Positions 23,171 to 33,056 of a stretch of 64,000 bases of DNA are shown one piece after another. The position numbers and the translations under genes are program-made. The notes under the pieces were generated by a model. It was not told the DNA's origin. It did no database searches and saw only the letters and a program-made list of their open reading frames with translations. Within the stretch, counting starts at the first letter, position 1, and each line of letters opens with the position of its first letter. The stretch is from Rhipidocladum racemiflorum (Eukaryota; Streptophyta; Magnoliopsida; Poales; Poaceae), in contig CM070577.1 in the NCBI GenBank assembly GCA_036346355.1, positions 13,143,666 through 13,207,665 of the forward strand. The letters run 5' to 3'.

Positions 23171-24523
23171 AAATAGATTCAAAGAGATTTGGCATGCCGC
23201 ATGTTAACCCTCTATATCTCTTTCGTAATGCTGCTTCTAATTTTTTTTCCAGTGCAATTAATGTTTGCTCCAGGGTCCGTTTGGGGCTTAGTTTTTTTCC
23301 TATATATAAAAAAAGGATTTGATAAACTTCATTCGGATGTTTTTATCGCTGAAATCACCCAAATCTAGGACCATCGGATCATTGTTGAGATTCGGGAGTA
23401 TCGATTACATCTGATCCTATGATTTAATCTAACGGCCCGGTGATATCCGGGTGAGGTATCTAACAGTCCAAAATTTAGATGTTAGCTAAAACAAAAACAT
23501 CCGAATGATACTATACACTCAAAAAAAAAAAAAAAGTGTTGGATCGGCAAAGAAGATGGCGGCGGGAAAGAGTATTGACTATCGAGAGACCTTAGTTTCC
23601 TTTAGAAAAAGATAAACTGCTCAAGTTTCACGTGGGTTTAACCGGAAGCTTCAAAACATGACTGTGAGAGATCTCTGATCATAATAGGCAGTAATGAATC
23701 TCCTGAATGGACGACGCAGTTTCGTGTATATCTTGATCAGTTTCTCCCACAGCAATCTGACAGCGAAGGTGTATCATCCACCTTGTCTCCATTAATGTAT
23801 GTAAGCGCGACAATGGCTAACTTTAGTTGGCTAGCCTCAAAGGAATCCATTTCCAAGTTTTTATGCTTTTGTAACCGAGAAGCACATCTCATGGTCAGAC
23901 ATCTACGTGAGTACCCGTTTGTCGTTCAAGTTTATATGACGTTTTCTTATACATAGATTAAGAAAACTAGTTACATGCCCGTGCATTGCTACGAAAAACA
24001 AAATTGATAACGAAAAATAAAGATTAAAAAATAAAAAAATTATTTCACAAGATCAAACATCTATCTTTAACGCTTCGTTTCTTGCGAAAGCTGGCTAATT
24101 AAAGCAACGCTTCGTTTTTTGCGTATGGCAATTAAGCAGGGCAATTAAGTAAGGCAATTAAGCAGGGCAATTAATGACATGGGTAAAACTCACCACTGCC
24201 ACCAACTGTTGCTTTATAATAGTAGAGATAAATCTAGATATTGATAATAACTTGATTATCTTTAATTATTATTATCTCTAAACAATATATTTAATGCATG
24301 CATCGAGAATATCAAGCTAATCTGAATATTTATTAAGGATATTATAAAGAAAACACCACACGAATTTCCATTGAAATATTAAATACACGCTATATTTATA
24401 AATAAAATTATTAAGAAAAATATACCATATAAACTCAGAGGGAGAGAGTATATCTGAGAGCCGTGGAAATATCGCAAAATAATACATGAACAGGAGCAAC
24501 TAGCAAGGGGATACCACTGTAGA
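23171..24523. other. AT-rich intergenic region upstream of the BAHD gene
   Basis: No gene is recognised. It holds a short inverted pair CATTCGGATGTTTTTA/TAAAAACATCCGAATG-like at about 23330 and 23497, possibly a MITE. It also holds a segment at about 23968-24235 beginning 'ACTAGTTACATGCCCGTGCA' with four short GGCAATTAAG units near 24126-24172, which looks like another small repeat element. Confidence 0.5.
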
Positions 24524-24531
24524 CGCACGAC

Positions 24532-24995
24532 TAGGGGTGGAAAAAAAAACTCGAAACTCGCGAGTTAAACGAGTGCTCGCAAACTCGGCTCAACTCGATC
24601 GGCTCGAACTCGTTCCTTAACGAGTCGACTATAACGAGTCAAGTCGAGATATGATTTGAACTCATTTAGATAACGAGTAAAACGAGCCAACTCATGAGTT
24701 AAACGAGCCAGCTCGCGAGTTTAACGAGTCATCCAAGTCGACAAGTATATCTATATATGTATGAGGCGAAGATGATAACATATGGCATACTGTATAGTCT
24801 CAACAGCAATCCTCCTCTTAGATGGCAATATCGAGTTTAACGAGTTAAATGAGCCAATTCGTGAGTTTAACGAGTCGAGCCGAGCTGAGATTTAAGTTCA
24901 TTAAAATAACGAGTCGAATTAAGTTAGCTCATTATCTTAACAAATTTAACCGAGTCAAATCGAGACGAGCCAAATCGGCTTGTTATCCACCCCTA
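24532..24995. mobile_element. hAT-type MITE, 464 bp, perfect TSD CGCACGAC, in the BAHD promoter
   Basis: TIRs TAGGGGTGGA and the complement at the right end are flanked by exact 8-bp duplications CGCACGAC at 24524-24531 and 24996-25003. The interior is composed of repeated ACGAGT/AACTCG motifs on both strands. It is non-coding. Its right end is 26 bp from the TATA box at 25022. Confidence 0.92.
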
Positions 24996-25021
24996 CGCAC
25001 GACCCAACCCCTCTCCATGCC

Positions 25022-25028
25022 TATATAA
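25022..25028 (+). promoter_or_regulatory. TATA box of the BAHD gene
   Basis: CCTATATAACG lies 82 bp upstream of the preferred ATG at 25110. A start about 30 bp downstream of it (near 25055) would leave almost no leader before the ATG at 25059, which favours the ATG at 25110. Confidence 0.7.
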
Positions 25029-25109
25029 CGTGTCGAGGCGTATGCCCAACGCCGTCTTGTGTGCCGCCGCATCACCGAACACCACTACCACAGATCGATA
25101 AGCGAGCAC

Positions 25110-26576
25110 ATGGCCCCGCCGGTCTCTGCCGAAGTCATGGTGGAGGCTGCCCCGCCCACGTCGGCAGTCGTTTCGCTCAACAAAATGGTTTGCGCGAACG
25201 TGCCGGCGCCGGCAATCACCGTTGTTTCAAAGCAGACCGTTCGGCCGGTCTGCGCGTCGACGGCAGTTGGAGACCTCAATCTCTCGGTCTCCGACATGCC
25301 CATGCTGTCGTGCCACTACATCCAGAAGGGGCTATTCTTCCCGCCTCCTGGAATGCCGATGGTGTCCCTTGTGTCGGCGATCGTGTCGTCGCTCTCCCGC
25401 GTGCTTGGCGTCTTCCCGGCCCTCGCCGGCCGGCTTGTCACGCTCCCCAACGACCGCATCGTCATCCGGTGCGAGGACGCGGCCGTCGAGTTGTACCATG
25501 CGGTCGCGCCTGCTCTGTCGCTGGACGACTTCCTCGTGCCCGACGCCGACGTGCCCACCGGGCTGACGAAAGATTTGTTCCCCATGGACCGCACCGTGAG
25601 CTACGATGGCCACCACCGCCCGTTGACATCCTTCCAGGTTACCATACTCGGTGACGGCGCTGTCTTTGTCGGCTTCGTCGCCAACCACGCTGTGGTGGAC
25701 GGCACCTCCTTTTGGCACTTCTTCAACACGTGGGCGGGGCTGTGCCGCGGAGCGCCTGTCCAGCCGCCGGACTTCCGCCGCAACTTCTTTGGCGACTCCA
25801 CCGCCGTCCTCCGCTTCCCTGGGGGCGTGGGTCCTGCCGTGACGTTTGACACCGAGGCGCCCCTACGTGAAAGGGTCCTCCACTTCAGCGCTGCGGCAAT
25901 TCGCGAGCTGAAGGCAACGGTCAACAACCGGAAAATAACCGGTAAAGATGCCGAGGTTAACGGAAAGCTCGTGCATGATTCGAAGGTTCAGGGAAGTTGC
26001 AGAGAGATCTCGTCGTTCCAATCGCTGTGCGCGCATATATGGAGGGCCGTGACGCGCGCGCGCCGGCTGCTGGTGGCCGACGCGACGACGACGTTCCGCA
26101 TGGCGGTGAACTGCCGGCACCGTCTGCGCCCGGCGATCTCCCCGATCTACTTCGGCAACGCCATTCAGAGCGTGCCGACGACCGCGACGGTGGCAGAGCT
26201 GGCGTCGAACGACCTACAGTGGGCGGCGACCAGGCTGCACGCGACTGTGGTGGCGCACGAGGACGGCGCCATCCGGCGGACCGCGGCGGATTGGGAGGCC
26301 GCGCCCCGGTGCTTCCCGCTGGGCAACCCCGACGGCGCGGCGCTCACGATGGGGAGCTCGCCCCGGTTCCCCATGTACGACGGCAACGACTTCGGGTGGG
26401 GCCGCGCGCTCGCTGTGCGGAGTGGCGGCGCCAACAAGTTCGACGGCAAGATGTCGGCATTCCCGGGCCAGGCCGGAGACGGCAGTGTCGACGTCGAGGT
26501 GTGCCTCGCGCCAGACACGATGGCTTGCCTCCTCGGCGACGACGAGTTCTTGCAGTACGTGTCCCATGCACCGTGA
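25110..26576 (+). CDS. BAHD acyltransferase (HXXXD-type), intact, single exon
   Basis: A 488-residue protein of the BAHD family, cytosolic enzymes that move an acyl group from acyl-CoA to an alcohol or amine. The catalytic motif HAVVDG has His193 and Asp197, and the structural motif DFGWG lies at 427-431. NLSVSDMPMLSCHYIQKGLF near residue 60 is typical of the clade containing Arabidopsis EPS1- and DCR-like proteins and the 'uncharacterized acetyltransferase At3g50280-like' group. Length is slightly above the usual 430-480. No intron or stop interrupts it, and both motifs are kept, so it should be functional. The open frame extends upstream to an ATG at 25059, but that lies at the predicted transcription start, so 25110 is chosen. 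The acyl donor and acceptor cannot be read from sequence. It is boxed in by a MITE upstream and a truncated LTR downstream. This is the only gene in the window that looks alive. Confidence 0.93.
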   Translation: MAPPVSAEVMVEAAPPTSAVVSLNKMVCANVPAPAITVVSKQTVRPVCASTAVGDLNLSVSDMPMLSCHYIQKGLFFPPPGMPMVSLVSAIVSSLSRVLGVFPALAGRLVTLPNDRIVIRCEDAAVELYHAVAPALSLDDFLVPDADVPTGLTKDLFPMDRTVSYDGHHRPLTSFQVTILGDGAVFVGFVANHAVVDGTSFWHFFNTWAGLCRGAPVQPPDFRRNFFGDSTAVLRFPGGVGPAVTFDTEAPLRERVLHFSAAAIRELKATVNNRKITGKDAEVNGKLVHDSKVQGSCREISSFQSLCAHIWRAVTRARRLLVADATTTFRMAVNCRHRLRPAISPIYFGNAIQSVPTTATVAELASNDLQWAATRLHATVVAHEDGAIRRTAADWEAAPRCFPLGNPDGAALTMGSSPRFPMYDGNDFGWGRALAVRSGGANKFDGKMSAFPGQAGDGSVDVEVCLAPDTMACLLGDDEFLQYVSHAP

Positions 26577-26636
26577 TGCAGTAGCGCACTAGCGCATCTG
26601 GCCATCCGCTGTGTTGTACTACTACAGTAATAGGGT

Positions 26637-29277
26637 AAGGAGTTTTCCTGTATTTTTTAAGATTTTTTTGAATTTATTTAAATTTATTGTAATTTCTTAA
26701 TTCTGAAAATATTTTATTTCCAAAGGGCCTCTTGGGCCGAAATCCCAACAGCTCGTTCCTATTCTGCTGCCCAAAGCCCATTCGGCCTGGTCTGCCCGCG
26801 AGTGCCCCGGCCCAGCTTCGTTTCGCTCGACGCAGTCTGCTACCGCCGGCCTGAGCCACCGAAACCCTAGTTGCCTCTACACTTCGCACCCTCTAAGAAG
26901 CCGCTGTTGCTCGTCAATTTCTCGCCTAAGACCTTGAACCACTGCCGCGCAATTGAAGATGTTTCGGAAACTTCTTCTTCAGCTGATCTCCCTCTCCGGT
27001 TGGTTTCCGTCCGCGCTATCATCTTCTCCGACTTCACCGTGACGCCTACATCCCCTTCCCGCATGAACCGAAGCTGATCCATCGCCAAAGCTCACGCCAC
27101 CACGTTGTTTTTCTCCCCTCTGGTCAACTGTGCCGCCTGTCGAGCCGAAACACCGCCGGGAAAGAAACCAAGACGAGCCTCGTGACATCAGCACCAACGT
27201 GTCAGCACTGACGTCATCCACATCGAGCCTCGCCGATGTCATCAGTTGACCATGCTGACATCAGCCCTAACCCTACTCCCTTGAGCCGGTCCACCGTAGA
27301 CTAGATCAATTCCCGTGGACACGGTCCATAGACTATGGCCCCATATGTCAGCCTAATAAACCTTTTCCAAATTGATTTTTATTTTCAAAAATCAGCCCTG
27401 ACGTCAACATGAGGCAATAAATTGATTTTCATTGAAAAATAATTCAAAATTTCAGAAAAATCTCTTCTCTCTCAATTTATTTGATTTTAATCTTTGGGAG
27501 ACCCGTTCTGTTTCATACAAACTTCAATTGAGCCCATTCAAATTCTAAATTCATCTAAAATCAAGCTCTTCATTCTAGAGCCATTTATTTTTGGTTTGGA
27601 GTTTGTTTGAGTCTCTGATTGTTTTTTGTATTTCTTGCTTTTTTTTCGGTAGATGTTAATCCCAGAGAGTGAGCAAAGGATCTAAAGATCAAGATACATT
27701 AAATGTATTCGAACAAGGCTTGTTGTAACCTTTAATTATGTTGAACCTATGATTGCAAAAGTATTTTTGTTTCATACAAATTGCATGCTATTTTTTACAA
27801 ATGTTATTTACTGGAATAGTTAAATACCCATTTGTCTTTATGCCACCTTGATTATTGAATACTCTATATCCATTGTCACTATAGGTTGGGACATTGATAG
27901 TTGGACAAAATTGTTATACCAATATTAAGTTACCGTAGCTATGCTTAGACATGCTTAGTTGTACGATGGGCTCATACCACATAATAAATATTAATAATTT
28001 TTATTTAATGAGATATGAAATTATGGCAGATAGCCACTATTGTAAAATTTGTTGTACCATATCAGGGTTGTGTTATTGGTCTTGGTTATGCAAAATTGGT
28101 TTTCACTTGAGCAAGTGATCGTGCAGTAAAGGAGGGGTGCCGTTAGCATATTTGGGATGTGGATGTCTCGCTAGAGGCTAATTCAAGACTTAATCTTTTG
28201 TGCCATTGAATTGGGCTTAACCGTACAACCACATCTCTAGTATGAGATATACCTAGCTGATTAATTTACAATGTCTAAATTTGAGTGCTGCCATTGGTGG
28301 TGTGGATTCCAGGATGGATGGGTCGATTCACATGGTGCAAGAGGGGGCCCTGAGGGCTGAAACATTAGCAGGCAGTCATGAGTTTAGACAGGGCATTGTA
28401 AATGTTTTGTCGTGATATCTCTGCCTCACACCAAAGAAAGTGTGTTAATAACTTGGCAATAAGAGATGATCATGTTTTGTGGGTAAATCCGTACAACCTC
28501 TGCAGAGTATTTACAATTATTTGGATAGCCGTGTCCATGATCATAGATGTGCTTGGGAATTTCATATGAGATATAGAGTTTTTAATAAAATGGTAGAAGG
28601 TGGATTTATTGGGAACGATGGACATTTCACAAGAGATTTTTATGTATAAATCTTAGCACTGATGAATTCAGTGGTTGATAATGGTTTCATATGGTGATAG
28701 GTGAAGCCTCACTAGTCTATTTATGTTGTCTACCATTGGTTTACCAGTTATATATTATCTTTTCATTAATTAAGCTATGAATCTATTTATTGTACTTTAG
28801 TTCAAGTTATTGCTTTTAGCAAAAGAACCATATGGTTGTTCTTTGTCAAGACTTGCATGAATATAATTGCATTTTTTTCTCTATAACTTGCTTAGTATTT
28901 TATGTACTCACAGCATTACGCCTTTGTTGATCAGTTGATGAGGAAGGACCAGTGAACACAGAGTTCTACGTGGAGCACTATGAAGACGACGTGAACTACG
29001 ATTGTTTTTCCCCAAAAGATTGTCTGTGGCATATCGATTGGCCCAAGTTATCTTATTTCTGTTGTAATAGTTTATTTGTTTCTTAAGCCTTTAAGGCATA
29101 GTGGTGTAAACCTTAACCATAAGGTCCATTATTATTTAATAATAATTTACTACTTTCTTAGTTAATTCATTGAATGGAATGTTATTTTATCTATGTTGCT
29201 ACTGTGTGCACTAGCGTGATCTTAGACTAGTGCAGAATACACAGAGGATTTTGGCTTTGGTAATCCAGGTCCCGACA
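26637..29277 (+). repeat. 5' LTR of the gypsy element, missing its first about 130 bp
   Basis: Aligns in order with 38296-42993 apart from the hAT inserted there. It begins at the equivalent of position 131 of the 3' LTR and ends AGGTCCCGACA. Relative to the 3' LTR it also lacks about 150 bp around the TATA-like CTATTTAAG, between 'GAGCCACCGAAAC' and 'CTTCGCACCCTCT' (about 26855-26885). It starts only 60 bp after the BAHD stop codon. Confidence 0.8.
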
Positions 29278-29281
29278 AAGA

Positions 29282-29294
29282 TGGTATGAAGGCC
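29282..29294 (+). promoter_or_regulatory. Primer-binding site, initiator tRNA-Met type
   Basis: TGGTATGAAGGCC, four bases after the 5' LTR end, is close to the consensus TGGTATCAGAGC used by most plant LTR retrotransposons. Confidence 0.7.
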
Positions 29295-29634
29295 ATATCA
29301 ACTGTAGGTCACAACCCTAGTTAGCATAATCTTCTTAGAAAAAACTTAAAAAATTATTTTCTAAATCAAACTAACGAATTAGTATTTAATAGTTTATTTT
29401 CTCTCATCTCATTCTTAGATTCGTACTCCTTTCCATTGTTAGAATATTAATTTAAAATTTTAATTTGATCTCGTCTCATGAAACTTCTTGAAGCCCTGAG
29501 TATTTGGTAACTATTCAGATCAAGAGAAGGATGGTCCATACCTTTTAAGATCAGCAAAGGAGCTGTTGGTATGTTCAAGTCATCAAGAGTGTGCCGAGAT
29601 GACTCCCATATGATATAGGTTAGTAATGTCTAGT

Positions 29635-32600
29635 TGCGTTGGAGCATTGTAAGTTCAAGCTCCATTAGTTTTGGTGGTTGGTTTAATATTAATGTTTAAT
29701 GACAAAATAATTGTTAATGAGACTAACATGCTTATTGAGTTTATTGTTAGTAGTCTCATATTTGGATGAAAAATGAAAAACCAAGGTATGCACTCGTATT
29801 CATTCTATTCTATATCGCACACTTTGGATTCAAGTTAAAGAATGAACTCTTCCATTGTTTTACCCTCTAAGATATGCATCATGTCTCTAATCCATATATT
29901 ACATGGATGCACACATCTAGAGAGAGTTCGATATTTAACTTGATGTTTCATTGTATTAATGTATTTCTTGTTGCCACATATAAAGGATCAAGACATTGAA
30001 ACAAAATCCTTGAGTATATATTATTATTGCCAAGTTATAGCATACTCATGGTATCTTAAGATAAACTCCAATGCCTTCGAAATTAGAAATTTTGTATATT
30101 GTTTAAATGTCAATAATTTGTATGCACAAAGTCTTATGGAGTTTATTTTATAGTTGATGGTCTAGAGTAATGATCATTTCCATATGTTCCACGTATAATG
30201 GATCATCACTTTCCACAAAAATGAGTATATGAAAACTTGTGTAGTTACATATATACTTACATCAATTTAAATAAAAATTTAAATTAAGGTCGATTGTCTT
30301 TTAATCATCAAAGAACATTTCATCATGTGTTGATGGTGTTTCTTTGATCGATTAAGGAAAATCGATAGTTTTTTTTAATATAATGGAGCATGAGTTGCAT
30401 CAATGTACTCAAGACATAATTATTTCATTTAAATTGATTAGAGTTGTGCTCAATCGATCTTAGTGGCATCCATTATGTGTTAATGAAGTGCAATAGATGA
30501 TTGAGACAACCATGTATTTTGGACTAATATTTTCAATGAGTTTGAAATTGGTTTAGTCCAAATGGTTGAGATGATGAATCGGGACAATGATGCATCTTGT
30601 GTTGATGAGCGTCAAGAGGAGATCCCAAAGAGAAGTGCAGAAAAGAAGTTCATCAAGAGTGGATGAACAAGAAGGGTGCCAATCCCGGGAGAAGAAATGA
30701 TTGAAGATCTTAAAAGCCCCAAAGGGGATCACATGTGATGGCTAAGGTATAACTAGATAGAGTGTCTAGTTATAGGTAGACCGTCGTACTATTAAGAGGG
30801 GTCGAGTTGGTTTGTTTGAGCTTCATCATGTATTGATGAACTCAATCTGGTTCACTCAAGCTCAATCTTCTTATTTGGTTTTTGCATGGAGCTAATCATT
30901 TTGCATGTATTACGAATGGGTGAAGCTCATGCATTAGTTTTTGCATAATGCTTTGATTTGCATGTGTTGCAAATGGGATAAGCTAATGCATCAATTTTTG
31001 CATGAAGTTCATATTTTTCATGTGTTGCAAATGTGTTAGTCGTGCTTGGTTCTTGCATGAGGTGACTATTTGCATGTGTTGCAAATGTAGTAGCTCATGG
31101 TTGCTTTTCAAGCAAATCTTGTTTTAAGTGGTATTATTTAGAGCTATGTTTTGTATGTGTTGCAAATAGAGAGAGCTCAAGCATTTAAGTTGATTTGGTT
31201 GTTGTATAAAGCTATAGATTTTCATATGTTGCAAAAGGAGATAGCTTATGCACTTTGGCTTAGTTGGTTACAGGGAGCTAGAGATTTGCACGTGTTGCAA
31301 ATAGAGAGCCCATGCACTTATTGATTTGGTTTTTGCTTTGAAGAATGTTTTGCATGTGTTGCAAAAAGAGAATGCTAAAGCAAATTGATTATTTGGCTTT
31401 TGCATAGAACTAAGAGATTTGCATGATTTGCAAATATTGAGAGTTCATGCAAGTTGCCTTGAAATGGTTTATTTGTTATTTGCAAATGTGTTTTGCAAAT
31501 GAGCGAGAGGTTATAGGCGTCGATCCTTGAGCATGCAAAGAGGGAATATACAATGTGTTTGTAAAGTGCCGTGATCTTGTGTTGATTACCTCATGGCTAA
31601 GAGGATTGAACCCATATGTTCTTAGTTTAGTTGCGAAATGTATTTTTGCAAATAAGTCAAAAAGAGTTTAAGTGCAGATTCTTTGAGCATGAGTTGAGAA
31701 ATTGCAAATGTAATTTGCAAATAGGTGTGATCATTTGTTGATCACCATATGGCTCAAAGAATTGTTCTTTGAAAGATTTTGTTGAAAATCTATTTTTGTG
31801 CCAGAGGCCAGTACTACTGACGTGTAAATGTCGGTAGTACCGCTGGGCCGGCACTACCGCTTATAGGAGTGGTAGTGCTGCTCTTAGCCTGTGCTACTAA
31901 TAGTTCAACGCCAGTAGTTATTCTCCAGAAGAGCATGTGTTTCTCAGCTTCTGGAGTCCGGCACTACCGGGGTTGATGCGCGGTACTACCAGAGGCGCGA
32001 TAGTACCGGCGTCAAGATGCTGGTAGCTTTATTCCAGAGACGATGCTCTGGAGGAGTTGCTGAGGCCGGCAGTACCACCCAGTGGGGCCAGTACTGCCGC
32101 TCGAGTGGTACTACCGGGCCCCAGAGGGTAGTAGTACCAGGAAACTAGCTGTTGAGCCGATCATTGGGTCGAGGTTAGCACTACCGGGCCCTAAAGGGCG
32201 GTAGTGCTGGATTTGCTGAATTTTTCCAAATTTGCCCCCAACGACTAGATTTTGTGTGGGGGGCTATAAAAGGACCCCTTGAGGGGCATTGGCTGGTTGA
32301 TGAGTTCATTTGAGTGTTCTTGGGAGTGAAGTGCATGTGTTGCACTCTCCAATTTGACATTTGAGCTAAAGTGTAAGCCCTAATTGCATGTGTTGCAATT
32401 ACAAGTGGGTTGAGTCCTCATTGTGCATGTGTCGCACTTGTGAAGGATCCTAAGTGCATGTGTTGCACTTAGGTGGTCACCGAAAGTGCATGTGTTGCGC
32501 TAGGTGAAGCTCGAGTGAGAAACTCGACTTGTTACCCATGGAGGTTGCCGCCTCCTAGACGACGTAGGTTCGTTGTGTGCGGAGCTCTGAAAGGAGGTTG

Positions 32601-33051
32601 TGAGAAGCCCATTGAAGTTTGTGAAGGCCAGAGCATGCCTACCTAGAGGGGTAAAGTTGCTACCACTAGTGGAATCGAGGTGTGTGCTCAAGTGCAGAGC
32701 CTATCCAAAGAGTTGGGCTTGCCTTAACGTGGATTAGTGGAGACCGGCAAGTCTCTGAGATCACGGAAGAAGTAACTTATCTCTTTTACTTTCAAGCATT
32801 TATTTTATTGTATTATTATCTTCAATTGCTTGATTGTGTTTAGAATTGCTTGTTCATGCTTGATTAGTACAACATTTCTTGTTTAGATACATAATTAGTT
32901 AGCGCACTAGTGAGCCTAGTTGATTTAGGTCTTAATTGTCAAAACCTTAGTTTTTCGTTTCCATAATTTATTTATGTTTTGATTTAGGGGTAATTAGAGC
33001 GCATATTATTACAGAAGATTTTTAAACGCCTATTCACCCCCTAATCATATC
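29635..33051 (+). mobile_element. Solo LTR, 3.4 kb (copia-like), TSD CTAGT
   Basis: The start TGCGTTGGAGCATTGTAAG and the 3' block AACGCCTATTCACCCCCTAA are typical of a grass copia LTR. CTAGT at 29630-29634 and 33052-33056 is a plausible TSD, although the 3' end reads ...TATC rather than CA. A strong TATA (GCTATAAAAGG) sits at 32265. U3 has a series of GCATGTGTTGCAAATG units (about 30900-31440) and GGCACTACCG/CGGTAGTGC palindromes (about 31800-32215). It interrupts the 5' internal region of the gypsy element. Confidence 0.7.
32265..32271 (+). promoter_or_regulatory. TATA box of the copia-like solo LTR
   Basis: GGGGCTATAAAAGGACC is a near-ideal plant TATA context. Downstream lies an approximately 760-bp R-U5 with five CATGTG(T/C)(T/C)GC units. 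Confidence 0.65.
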
Positions 33052-33056
33052 CTAGT

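Noticed and set aside
25059..25109. Upstream ATG extending the BAHD protein by 17 residues
   Set aside because: It lies only about 30 bp after the TATA box, at or before the likely transcription start. The extension is not family-like.
25332..26605. Minus-strand and alternate-frame ORFs over the BAHD gene (up to 195 codons)
   Set aside because: Shadows of the high-GC BAHD coding sequence; only the 25110 frame has family motifs.
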